Shown piece after piece: positions 25,167 through 33,894 of a DNA stretch of 64,000 bases (position 1 is its first letter; each line of letters starts with the position of its first letter). The notes beneath the pieces were generated by a model. The model worked only from the letters and a program-made list of their open reading frames with translations, was not told where the DNA came from and did not search any database. Both the position numbers and the translations under genes were made by a program. The stretch comes from an uncultured Muribaculaceae bacterium (GTDB lineage Bacteria; Bacteroidota; Bacteroidia; Bacteroidales; Muribaculaceae), in assembly GCA_910586975.1 (NCBI GenBank), contig CAJUKX010000003.1:88726-152725 (forward strand), written 5' to 3'.

Positions 25167-25174
25167 CAAAGTTA
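25167..25174 (-). promoter_or_regulatory. -7 element upstream of the DAHP synthase gene
   Basis: It reads TAACTTTG on the minus strand, 28 nt upstream of the start codon. This suggests the gene, and perhaps the lyase after it, is transcribed separately from the PUL genes further upstream. Confidence 0.5.
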
Positions 25175-25283
25175 ACCATTTGCATCTGAATTAAGAAAAA
25201 ACCAACACACTTTTTGCACATTTACTCCAAAATCGACCAATTACCGAAAGCAATACTTGCTACGTATCAGACAATGTAAATCC

Positions 25284-25325
25284 AAACGGACCTGCATCAC
25301 CCGTTGGAGTGGTGCAGGTACGTTT
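25284..25325 (-). terminator. Terminator of the GH2/GH51/aldo-keto reductase transcript
   Basis: AAACGNACCTGCA pairs with TGCAGGTNCGTTT, an imperfect 13-bp stem between the aldo/keto reductase stop (25348) and the DAHP synthase promoter. It implies a transcription break here. Confidence 0.6.
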
Positions 25326-25347
25326 CGTATTTGAATTCTCTTGGGGT

Positions 25348-26349
25348 TTAGCCTAAGATTTCAGATATTTTTGAGAGTTCTTCGGGGGCGAAATTAATGT
25401 TTTCTACAGCTTTGAGGTTATCGGCGAGCTGAGCTACGGAGCTTGCGCCGATAATAACGCTCGATACGCGCTTGTCGCTGAGAAGCCATGCCAGCGCCAT
25501 CTCGGCAAGGGTCTGGCCGCGCTGTGCGGCCACCTCGTTGAGTGCCTTGATCTTGGCAAGCACCTCGTCGGTGAGGACATCGCTCTTGAGGAATTTTTCC
25601 TTGGCCATGCGCGAGTCGGCGGGAATGCCGTTGAGATAGCGGTTGGTGAGCAGACCCTGGGCAAGTGGCGAGAATGCTATGAAGCCGGTGCCGTTGTCGT
25701 AGGCTTGCTGAAGCAGCCCGCTCTCCTCCACCTTACGGTCAAACATGCTGTACCGGCCCTGATAGAGCAGGCAAGGGACATCGTGCTCGGCAAGATATTT
25801 GTAGGCAAATGCGGCTGCCTCGGGCGGATACTTGGAGATACCCACATAGAGGGCCTTGCCCTGTCGAACTATATCGACCAGTGCCTGCATGGTTTCTTCG
25901 AGCGGTGTATTGGGGTCGTAGCGGTGCGAATAGAAGATATCCACATAGTCGAGGTTCATGCGTTGCAGGCTCTTGTCGAGTCCGCTGATGAGATGCTTTC
26001 GCGAACCCCAGTCGCCGTAGGGTCCGGGCCACATATCGTGGCCGGCCTTGGTAGAGATGAACAGTTCATCGCGATATGGCATGAATGACTTCTTCATAAT
26101 CATGCCGAATGTTTCTTCGGCCGATCCGTACGACGGGCCATAGTTGTCGGCGAGATCAAAGTGAGTGATGCCGCGGTCGAAGGCATAGTGGGCCATAGCC
26201 TGCGAATTGGCGAATGTATTCACATCGCCGAAGTTGTGCCACATACCGAGCGAAAGCGCCGGCAGCAATATGCCACTGCGGCCGCAGCGACGGTACTGCA
26301 TGGTACCGTCGTAGCGACTCGCTGATGGATTGTAAATGGGATTGATCAT
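25348..26349 (-). CDS. Aldo/keto reductase, L-glyceraldehyde-3-phosphate reductase-like
   Basis: The protein is 333 residues, a TIM-barrel NADPH-dependent reductase. The family motif FDLADNYGPSYGSAEETFG includes the catalytic Asp and Tyr; the lysine sits in FISTKAGHDMW and the histidine in IFYSHRYDP. VIIGASSVAQLADNL binds the cofactor. It resembles the YghZ/GprA subgroup with its MINPIYNPSASRYDGTMQYRRCGRSGI start. It has no signal peptide and is therefore cytoplasmic, unlike the enzymes around it. Its ATG overlaps the stop of the arabinofuranosidase gene in an ATGA, so the two are translationally coupled. Perhaps it reduces an aldose or dehydrosugar released by the PUL. Confidence 0.9.
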   Translation of the reverse strand: MINPIYNPSASRYDGTMQYRRCGRSGILLPALSLGMWHNFGDVNTFANSQAMAHYAFDRGITHFDLADNYGPSYGSAEETFGMIMKKSFMPYRDELFISTKAGHDMWPGPYGDWGSRKHLISGLDKSLQRMNLDYVDIFYSHRYDPNTPLEETMQALVDIVRQGKALYVGISKYPPEAAAFAYKYLAEHDVPCLLYQGRYSMFDRKVEESGLLQQAYDNGTGFIAFSPLAQGLLTNRYLNGIPADSRMAKEKFLKSDVLTDEVLAKIKALNEVAAQRGQTLAEMALAWLLSDKRVSSVIIGASSVAQLADNLKAVENINFAPEELSKISEILG

Positions 26350-28331
26350 TTTTTGAAACGCAATACTTTAAATGAATTGGGCTCCATTGAAAGTGTGTAG
26401 ACGGGATTCTTGGCATTGAGCTCAACAGCTGCGGTTGTGGTAACGGGAACCACTACATCGGGCTTGGCCACAGTGTTTTCGGCCATGGGGTCGTCAGACT
26501 TGAGTGTGATGGTCTCAACGCTTGTGATGGCATCGTTCTTCTTGAGCTTGTCGAGCTTGATGTCGATGCTCTGAGCCTCGGGGGCAATGTTCACCACCTT
26601 AACGATGTAATCGCCGGTGGGAGCGTCGAAGGCAGCTGTGGCATAGAGGCCGTTCTGACCTTCGGCACCGGTGAGGGGTGCTGCGTCAACAGTGGCCTGA
26701 AGCACGTTGGTACCCTTGTTCTTGGCATACATCTGCTGTACGTAGTAGCTTGCTGTGGCCACGCTGCCGAGATTGTCAAACCAAATCATGTCGGGACGCC
26801 ACTGCCAGCCTTCGTAGTGGGCGAGCAGGGGTGCGTAGGTAGCCATCTCCACGATGTCGGCGTTGCGTTCAAGGCCGGTCATGAATGCGGCTTCGAGCAG
26901 CGAGGCGTTGAAGTGGTTGTACTTCTTGCCCTTGCCGTGGCAGGCATATTCGCCGGCAAACACCTTGGGACCCTTGCGGTCGTATGAATCGTAGCGGGCG
27001 GCATTTTTCTTGAACCAGTCTTCGTTGGCATAGTAGTGTTCGTCTACGAGGTCTACCTTGAGCTTCTTCATTTCGGGCCACAGATAGTCGAACTTGTCGC
27101 CCGAGGGGCTGGGACCTGATGAGCCTACTATCTTGATTTCAGGGCATTTCACACGCAGCACGTCAACAAACTTCTTGAGACGCTCAACGTACTCCGGACC
27201 CCACTGCTCATTGCCTACGCCGAGGTATTTGAGATTGAAGGGTTCGGGATGGCCCATTTCGGCGCGCAGGGCACCCCACTTGGTGTCGGTAGCTCCGTTG
27301 GCAAACTCAACGAGGTCTACGGCGTCCTGTATGTATTCGTCAAGGCTGTCGACGGGTACATGAGCCTTGAGGTTGTTGTTCTGATACTGGCATACAAGAC
27401 CCACATTCACCACGGGGAGTGGTTCGGCTCCCATTTCCTCTGACAGAAGGAAGTATTCGTAGAAGCCAAGGCCTCCGCTCTGGAAGTAGTCGGGATAGAA
27501 GCGGTGGGGGAAGGTGTACTCCCAGCGGTTGCGGTTGGTAGGACGGTTTTCAACCGGGCCTACAGTATTTTTCCACTGGTAGCGGTCAGGAATCTCGGTA
27601 CCTTCCACGATGCAGCCGCCGGGGAAGCGGAACACACCGGGCTTCACATCGGCCAGCTTCTGTGCTATGTCGGCACGCAAACCGTTTTCGTGACCGTTGA
27701 AAGTCTTGACGGGGAAGAGCGAGATGTGCTCGAGGTCCACTGTGTTTTTATCGGGCTTTTTCAGGAAGATGCGCAGCTGTGCCTTCTGCATGGTTTTATT
27801 GGGAGTAAGCACCACGCTGTATTTCTTCCATTCCTTTGAAGCCACTTTGAGTGTCTTTTCGGCTATATTCTGTGATTCTTCGAGGTTGAAGGGGTCAACC
27901 AGCAGTATGCGCAGGGCAGCGGTGTCGCCGCTTTCGGTGCGGGCCCATACCGAGAAGCGATATTCCTCGCCTTTCTCTACGCCGATGCCGAAGTAACCTT
28001 CGTTCTGAAGGCCGGTGTGCTTGTGACCGTGACCGGCCGACGACAGACGCACATAGTGGGGATTTCGTTCGAAAGGACCGTCATTCTTCAACTCCACGTT
28101 TCCGAATGTCTGCCAACCCATGAGGTTTTGGGGAAATTCAAACGAACGGTTCTTGACGAGTTCGCCATAAAGACCGCCATCGGCAGCATAGTTTATGTCC
28201 TCGAAGAAGAGGCCATACATCGTGGGCGAGATTTCAGCGCCTTTCTTTGCTGTGTTCACCACCAGGGTCTCGGCCTGGGCAGTGGCGGCCGAGAGGGCCA
28301 GCACAGCCATGACTGTTGCAAATTTATTCAT
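26346..28331 (-). CDS. Alpha-L-arabinofuranosidase, GH51
   Basis: The protein is 661 residues with a signal peptide (1-20, ending AQAE). It releases terminal alpha-L-arabinofuranose from arabinan, arabinoxylan or arabinogalactan side chains. Motifs are ISPTMYGLFFEDINYAADGGLYGELV, the family start, then a carbohydrate-binding-like insert (about 60-210), the (beta/alpha)8 domain with FRFPGGCIVEG, the acid/base glutamate in LGVGNEQWG (about residue 374), and the nucleophile in FAGEYACHG (about 460). A C-terminal beta domain follows. It is in the same run as the GH2 gene (5 nt apart) and the reductase (overlap). The signal peptide points to the periplasm. Confidence 0.95.
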   Translation of the reverse strand: MNKFATVMAVLALSAATAQAETLVVNTAKKGAEISPTMYGLFFEDINYAADGGLYGELVKNRSFEFPQNLMGWQTFGNVELKNDGPFERNPHYVRLSSAGHGHKHTGLQNEGYFGIGVEKGEEYRFSVWARTESGDTAALRILLVDPFNLEESQNIAEKTLKVASKEWKKYSVVLTPNKTMQKAQLRIFLKKPDKNTVDLEHISLFPVKTFNGHENGLRADIAQKLADVKPGVFRFPGGCIVEGTEIPDRYQWKNTVGPVENRPTNRNRWEYTFPHRFYPDYFQSGGLGFYEYFLLSEEMGAEPLPVVNVGLVCQYQNNNLKAHVPVDSLDEYIQDAVDLVEFANGATDTKWGALRAEMGHPEPFNLKYLGVGNEQWGPEYVERLKKFVDVLRVKCPEIKIVGSSGPSPSGDKFDYLWPEMKKLKVDLVDEHYYANEDWFKKNAARYDSYDRKGPKVFAGEYACHGKGKKYNHFNASLLEAAFMTGLERNADIVEMATYAPLLAHYEGWQWRPDMIWFDNLGSVATASYYVQQMYAKNKGTNVLQATVDAAPLTGAEGQNGLYATAAFDAPTGDYIVKVVNIAPEAQSIDIKLDKLKKNDAITSVETITLKSDDPMAENTVAKPDVVVPVTTTAAVELNAKNPVYTLSMEPNSFKVLRFKK

Positions 28332-28336
28332 AAATA

Positions 28337-31300
28337 TCAGGGGATGATTGGTTCTAAAAGGAATGTGTAGGTGTAGTTTTTATCCTTCAGCTCGTATTGC
28401 TTGTGAGGGCCACGACCCCAAGAGTCGTCGCCGCCCAGGCCGCGCTGTGCCAGGTCTACATTGAAATACACTCTGTAGCGGTCGTGGCGCACATCGCTGT
28501 TGTGGAACTGATGCTTGCTCATACCGGGGTCGAGGTCATCGGGAGTAACGTCGAGTGCGCTCACGCTCAGAGGCTGTGCGCCTACCACCTTAAGGCCATA
28601 GCCCTGCTTGTCGGTGAGCGATGCCCAGCGTACATCGGTCTTGTTGCCGTTTTCCTGCGGACGGATGTAGGGATAGAACTGTTCGGCCACAGTTGACTTC
28701 CATATACCCATGAACGATGATGTGTTGCGGTCGCTGTAGTTTTCCCACGGGCCACGGCCATACCAAGTAAAGTTGTCAAACTTGTTGTCCATAGGAATCT
28801 GCATGCCGAATCGCATCAGCTCGGGGGTGTCGTCGCTACCGGCGAGATCGCTCTTCACGGCAATGCTGCCGTCGGGATAAACTGTGTAGCTTACAGTGTA
28901 GTCGGCAGCTACCTCGGGCATGCGGTACTTTGCCACAATGGTGTGCAGGCCATCCTTTTCGGTGCAGTCAACCGATACCACACGACGGTTGTCGGCGGCA
29001 TTTCGCCATGCGTTGAGGCGGCGGTGTGCGTTGTTGCCCCAGTCGTTGTCGGTAGGTGCGCGCCAGAACGAAGGATGCAATGTACCGCTGATAAGGTTCT
29101 GACCATTTACCGAGTAATATTCGAGGTTACCGTTTTTCTTGTTGAAGCTTATCTCAACACCGGCAGGCGACTCAAATACCCAACGATGGTCTTGATCCTT
29201 GAATGTAAGCTTTGATTTTGAGCTTGAAGCTATGTTAAAAGTCTTGTTTGAGGCAAGTGCAAACTGCTCGCGGGCAACTTCGTGACCCTGCGGTATGATT
29301 TCATCACCTTTCTTGGTATAAGCATAAACCGAGAGGTAATATTCATTGCCGTCGTTGAGGTCTACGGCCGGGAGGGCTACCTTGACCTTCTTTTCAGAGC
29401 CGACGGGCACTACAACATCAAAATTGCCTTCGCCGCAAACCTCACCATTCTTGATAAGCTGCCAGCGGAAGTCGTAGTCGCTGAGATTACGGTACATGAA
29501 GTGATTCTCAACAACAAACTCGCCGTTCTTCACATCGGCCGGAGCAAAGCGTATATCCTGATATACTTTCTTCACTTCCATGAGCCCGGGATGGGGGGTG
29601 CGGTCGGGATTCACGACACCGTTTATACAGAAGTTCTCGTCGTGTGTGTAGTTATAAGCGCCAAAGTCGCCGCCGTATGCCCAGTAGGCATCGCCGTTTT
29701 CATCTTTGGTGAGCAGACCCTGGTCAACCCAGTCCCATATAAAGCCGCCCTGCATGTGCTTTGATGAACGGATTATATCGAAGTATTCCTGGAAGTTGCC
29801 GGTGCTGTTGCCCATAGCGTGGGCATATTCGCACATGATGTAGGGCTTGATGTCTTCGGTGCGGGCTGCATAATCGCGCATGCTTTCAACGCGCGGATAC
29901 ATCGGGCACATGATATCGGTGTTGGCTCCGTTGCCAAACTGTTCGTACTGCACGGGGCGTGTATTGTCGCGGCTCTTGATCCATTCATATCCGGCGATGA
30001 AGTTGTCGCCGTTACCGCTTTCGTTACCAAGGCTCCAGGTGATTACACTGGGGTGGTTCTTGTCGCGTTCAACCATTGTATATTCGCGGTCGAGTATGCA
30101 GTCGCGCCACTCGGGCAGGTTGCCGGGATGTATGTCGCGGTTTTGGCTCCATACGCCGTAGCCGTGGATTTCGATATTGGCTTCGTCTACGAGATAGATA
30201 CCGTATTTGTCGCAAAGTTCATACCAGAGCGGAGTCTGGGGATAGTGGCATGTGCGCACGGCATTCACATTGTTCTGCTTCATGGTGCGGATGTCGTCCA
30301 TCATGGTCTGCAGGTCAACGGTGTGGCCCTTGGTCTGATGGTGTTCATGCAGGTTCACGCCGTGTATTTCAATGGCATTGCCGTTTACGAGCAGCTGATT
30401 GTTCTTTATTTCGACACGGCGGAAACCTATCTTGGCCGATGTTGCTTCAAGTACCTTACCGTCTTTCTTAAGGGTGAGCACCAGAGTATAGAGATAGGGA
30501 GTTTCGCCGCTCCACTTGTTCACGTTCTTGACAGCGGTGGCAAACTTCTCGGTTTTGGATGCATCTGCTGCGAGAGTCACCGACTTGCCGGCCTTGTAAA
30601 TTGACTTGCCGGCAGCATCGAGCAGCTCAACTTCGATGCGGTTGGCCGACTTCTCGCCTGCGAGGTTCTGCAGATCTACATCAAGATTGAGCACACCCGT
30701 ACGGTAGGCATTGTCAAGACCTGCTTTGGCAAAGAAATCGGCAATACGCTGTTTGCCTGTGCAGTAGAGATATACGTCGCGTTCAAGTCCGCTGAGACGC
30801 CAGAAGTCCTGGTCTTCGAGGTACGAACCGTCGGTCCAGCGGTACACTTCACAAGCCACTTCATTCTTGCCGGGCTTCACGTATTTGGTGATGTCGAATT
30901 CGGCGGGATTCTTTGTGCTCTGCACATAACCCACCTTCTCGCCGTTTACCCATACGTACATACCCGAGGTGCTGCCGCCGAAGTGCAGGAAGATTTCGCG
31001 TCCGTCCCAATCCTGCGGGATTGAGAATGTGCGCTTGTACGAGCCCACGGGATTGTCCTCGTGGTCTACATACGGTTGGTTGCGCGGGAATACGTATGTG
31101 GCGTTGGTGTAGATGGGATAGCCGTAGCCCTGCATTTCCCAGTTGCCGGGCACTTCGATATCATCCCACTTGGCTGTGGAATAATCGGTTTTATAAAAAT
31201 CGGCGGGTCGGTCGGCGGGTTTGGCAGAATATTTGAATTTCCACTTTCCGTTGAGCGATAAGAAATAGGGCGACTGAGTGTAATTGCCCTCGGCTGCCGC

Positions 31301-31444
31301 CTGAGTTGTGGCATAAGGATAAGCAGTGGCGCGCGGAGCGAGACGGCCTTCTGCAAACTTTGCAGGATTTTCCCAATCGGGATTAGCCGCGCTCATTGCA
31401 GGTACTGCAAGTGCGGCCAAAGCAACTGTCAGGAGATATTTCAT
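28337..31444 (-). CDS. Beta-galactosidase, GH2 (LacZ-like), exported
   Basis: The protein is 1,035 residues from the ATG at 31444. The longer in-frame start would add 25 residues before the signal peptide (MKYLLTVALAALAVPAMSA) and was rejected. It has a jelly-roll N-terminal domain (PYFLSLNGKWKFKY, VPGNWEMQGYGYPIYTN), an immunoglobulin-like domain, and a TIM barrel with acid/base SLGNESGNG (about 475) and nucleophile YIMCEYAHAMGN (about 537), then the bgal small chain domain. It removes beta-galactose from galactan side chains or galacto-oligosaccharides in the periplasm. It is first in a set with GH51 and the reductase and follows a hairpin that ends the GH105 gene. Confidence 0.93.
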   Translation of the reverse strand: MKYLLTVALAALAVPAMSAANPDWENPAKFAEGRLAPRATAYPYATTQAAAEGNYTQSPYFLSLNGKWKFKYSAKPADRPADFYKTDYSTAKWDDIEVPGNWEMQGYGYPIYTNATYVFPRNQPYVDHEDNPVGSYKRTFSIPQDWDGREIFLHFGGSTSGMYVWVNGEKVGYVQSTKNPAEFDITKYVKPGKNEVACEVYRWTDGSYLEDQDFWRLSGLERDVYLYCTGKQRIADFFAKAGLDNAYRTGVLNLDVDLQNLAGEKSANRIEVELLDAAGKSIYKAGKSVTLAADASKTEKFATAVKNVNKWSGETPYLYTLVLTLKKDGKVLEATSAKIGFRRVEIKNNQLLVNGNAIEIHGVNLHEHHQTKGHTVDLQTMMDDIRTMKQNNVNAVRTCHYPQTPLWYELCDKYGIYLVDEANIEIHGYGVWSQNRDIHPGNLPEWRDCILDREYTMVERDKNHPSVITWSLGNESGNGDNFIAGYEWIKSRDNTRPVQYEQFGNGANTDIMCPMYPRVESMRDYAARTEDIKPYIMCEYAHAMGNSTGNFQEYFDIIRSSKHMQGGFIWDWVDQGLLTKDENGDAYWAYGGDFGAYNYTHDENFCINGVVNPDRTPHPGLMEVKKVYQDIRFAPADVKNGEFVVENHFMYRNLSDYDFRWQLIKNGEVCGEGNFDVVVPVGSEKKVKVALPAVDLNDGNEYYLSVYAYTKKGDEIIPQGHEVAREQFALASNKTFNIASSSKSKLTFKDQDHRWVFESPAGVEISFNKKNGNLEYYSVNGQNLISGTLHPSFWRAPTDNDWGNNAHRRLNAWRNAADNRRVVSVDCTEKDGLHTIVAKYRMPEVAADYTVSYTVYPDGSIAVKSDLAGSDDTPELMRFGMQIPMDNKFDNFTWYGRGPWENYSDRNTSSFMGIWKSTVAEQFYPYIRPQENGNKTDVRWASLTDKQGYGLKVVGAQPLSVSALDVTPDDLDPGMSKHQFHNSDVRHDRYRVYFNVDLAQRGLGGDDSWGRGPHKQYELKDKNYTYTFLLEPIIP

Positions 31445-31503
31445 GGTAAATATGTTAGTAATTCGGTCTTTTGACTCAATATATATTATACAAAGTAAAT
31501 AAA

Positions 31504-31535
31504 TTTCAGGGACGCCCAAAGAAGCATCCCTGAAA
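31504..31535 (-). terminator. Hairpin between the GH105-DUF2264 gene and the GH2 gene
   Basis: TTTCAGGGA pairs perfectly with TCCCTGAAA (9 bp, 14-nt loop). It lies 29 nt past the stop of the GH105-DUF2264 gene. It may end that transcript or be an attenuator within a long PUL message. Confidence 0.5.
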
Positions 31536-31563
31536 CTTTAGCATTTTTTAACCTATCAGGTAT

Positions 31564-33876
31564 TTAGAACAAATCGCGGGTGATAATATCATCCTTCCAC
31601 AGGTGATCTTTGGGGAATGGCTTTCCGCCCCATGCTTTCTGCGAGGTTGTGGGCAGGGGAGCATCGGTCCAGAAGGGGTGTGTGGCGGGAAGACCAAGGG
31701 GCAGGAACGACAGCGAGGTCATGTACAGCGAGCCGTTGTTGGTGTACCAGTCGGCCACGTTGGGCTGACGGCCTGCGAAGCCTATGGTGAGGAATCCGCC
31801 GTCGTTGAAGTTTTCTTTGCCGTCAAACATGTTGTGCATCACCGATGTAAGGGCACCGCGCACCTGGCCGGGGGTAAGGCCTTCGGGCAGTTTGTCGTAC
31901 CAGGCCATAAGCGCCAGGGGCTGCATGGTGGCCATACGGTAAGGTATCGAGCGACCAAATACGGGGAAGGTGCCTTCGGGCGAGATAAGACGTTCGAGAA
32001 TAATGCTGAACTTGCGTGCGCGCTTGAGGGCACGGTCGTAGTACTTGCCGTAGTGTATGCGGGTGTAGCGGCCCGAGTCCTTCATAGCCTGAAGGGTTTC
32101 GAGGTACATGGGATGGAACACGTAGCTGCTGTAGTAGTCGAAGGTGAAGAAGGGACCGTCGGCATACCAACCGTCGCCGGCATACCATTCCTCAACCTTG
32201 CGTATGGCCGAGTTTACACGGTATTCGTCGGGATCGGCGTCAATCTTGGCAAGGAAGCTTTCGATAATTGCAGAGAAAAGCACCCAGTTGGTGTAGGGAG
32301 GATCCACGCGGCGCAGCTGTGTGAATTCCTCGATGTAGCGTTTTTTGGTAGTTTCGTCCAGGGGAACCCAGAGCTGATCGTATGCACGCAGGAAAGATTC
32401 GGCCACGTAAGCGGCATCTACAAGGGCCTGGCCATGGCCGCGCCACAGCAGGTAATCGGGGCTTTCGGGGTCAACGGCGTTGGCGTATGCCTTCAGGGCC
32501 CATTCGCGCAGCTGTTTGCGCTTGGCACCTTCTGCGGTATCGTCATCGGGCAGAGTGAGCCAGGGAGCTATACCGGCCATGAGGCGGCCGAATGTCTCCA
32601 TGTAGGTAACACCCTTGTTGCGGCCGTCCCAGTTGGGGCTTACCTCTACTTTCATGTTCTTCTGCAGGTTGCCTTCAGCCATATTGCTCAGCACCGGGGC
32701 TGCCATCTTATATGCGAGGTCTACCCAGTAGGCACGGTCGTCGTTGGTTTCTTTTTCGAGATGACGCACATACTCGCTGGCTGCCAGCAGGAATGCACCT
32801 GTACCGAAGTTCGACACCGAGTTGCGGTCAACCACCTGGCCGGGGATTGCCTTTTCGCCGATAGGCTGAACATAACCCACCGAGCCGTCTTTCTGCAGTG
32901 CTACCTTGCTCAGGTATTCCCAGCCTTTCTTGGCGGCTTCGAGGTACTTGGGGTCGGTGAGATAACCGTTGTTCACGCCCCAGAGCAGGCCGTAGGTGAA
33001 GAATGCAGTACCGCTGGTCTCGTAGCCGGGAGCATGCTCTTCGTCCATCATCGAGCGACTCCAGTAGCCACCGGGCTGCTGTGTGGCAACCACTGCATCG
33101 GCCAGCTTTTTGTACTTGTCTTCAAAGAACTTACGGTGCTTGTAGTCGGCAGGAAGGTCTTTGAGCACCTTGGCCAGACCGGCCAGTACCCAGCCATCGC
33201 CGCGTGCCCAGAAGTCTTTCTTGCCGTTTGCGCTCTTGTGCTTGGGATACACATACTTGGCATCGCGGTAGTACAGGCCTTCTTCGTTATCGAGCATGAT
33301 GCTGTCGCTCACCAGTATATAGTCATAGAGTTTGTCGAGATATTTGGGATTCTGGGTGATTTTATACATTTTTGTCATCACCGGCATCACCATGTACAGG
33401 CCGTCGGCCCACCACCAGTAGTCGTTTTGGGGAGTAGACATCTGGTATTCCATCACTTCCTTGGCGCGGCGTATGCGCTTGTCGTCGGGGAGCAGATTGT
33501 AGAGGTCGGCGTATGTCTGGAAGCAGATCTGCCAGTCGCCAAACATCACATAGTCGTCGCCTTCGCCGTATGTACGGTATTTCCACTGCGATTTATCGTT
33601 GCTTTTGGCGCCTTTCCACTGATTGTGTTCGGCCCATTTTTCAGAATAATCGCGCCAGTCTTCATTACCGGTAAGGAAGTAGGCTTCCATATTGCCGGTA
33701 TGGTATGCGGCATTGTCCCAGAAAGCATTATGCTCGGGCGAATGTGTCTGTTGCCAGTGATTGTTCACCTTGGCAATCATTTCACGTACAGCCTTTGACT
33801 CCTTGGTGGGACCGGCAACAGCGACGGCCGACCCGGCGAGCAACAAAGCTGCAAATGCTAATAACTTGGTTTTCAT
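31564..33876 (-). CDS. Two-domain exported enzyme: GH105 unsaturated glycuronyl hydrolase fused to DUF2264
   Basis: The protein is 770 residues with a signal peptide (about 1-21, ending AVAG). Residues about 30-365 are an alpha/alpha barrel of the GH105/YteR class: YWWWADGLYMVMPVMTKMY, the acidic DFWARGDGWVLAGLAKVL, GYWSRSMMD and TSGTAFFTYGLLWGVNNGYL. GH105 hydrolyses unsaturated uronic acids produced by lyases. Residues about 395-740 carry a second alpha/alpha domain, DUF2264, which as I recall is CAZy GH154: GVTYMETFGRLMAGIAPWL, YADGPFFTFDYYSSYVFHPMYLE and PEGTFPVFGRSIPYR. It would act on the product of the lyase at 20744. It is 18 nt from the GH43 gene upstream. Confidence 0.85.
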   Translation of the reverse strand: MKTKLLAFAALLLAGSAVAVAGPTKESKAVREMIAKVNNHWQQTHSPEHNAFWDNAAYHTGNMEAYFLTGNEDWRDYSEKWAEHNQWKGAKSNDKSQWKYRTYGEGDDYVMFGDWQICFQTYADLYNLLPDDKRIRRAKEVMEYQMSTPQNDYWWWADGLYMVMPVMTKMYKITQNPKYLDKLYDYILVSDSIMLDNEEGLYYRDAKYVYPKHKSANGKKDFWARGDGWVLAGLAKVLKDLPADYKHRKFFEDKYKKLADAVVATQQPGGYWSRSMMDEEHAPGYETSGTAFFTYGLLWGVNNGYLTDPKYLEAAKKGWEYLSKVALQKDGSVGYVQPIGEKAIPGQVVDRNSVSNFGTGAFLLAASEYVRHLEKETNDDRAYWVDLAYKMAAPVLSNMAEGNLQKNMKVEVSPNWDGRNKGVTYMETFGRLMAGIAPWLTLPDDDTAEGAKRKQLREWALKAYANAVDPESPDYLLWRGHGQALVDAAYVAESFLRAYDQLWVPLDETTKKRYIEEFTQLRRVDPPYTNWVLFSAIIESFLAKIDADPDEYRVNSAIRKVEEWYAGDGWYADGPFFTFDYYSSYVFHPMYLETLQAMKDSGRYTRIHYGKYYDRALKRARKFSIILERLISPEGTFPVFGRSIPYRMATMQPLALMAWYDKLPEGLTPGQVRGALTSVMHNMFDGKENFNDGGFLTIGFAGRQPNVADWYTNNGSLYMTSLSFLPLGLPATHPFWTDAPLPTTSQKAWGGKPFPKDHLWKDDIITRDLF

Positions 33877-33894
33877 GTCTTTTATGGTAATATA

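Noticed and set aside
31603..33798. A 731-codon open frame on the plus strand, opposite the GH105-DUF2264 gene
   Set aside because: It is exactly antisense to a clear enzyme gene. Its translation has no recognisable motif or signal, and such frames are common opposite GC-rich genes with biased codon use.
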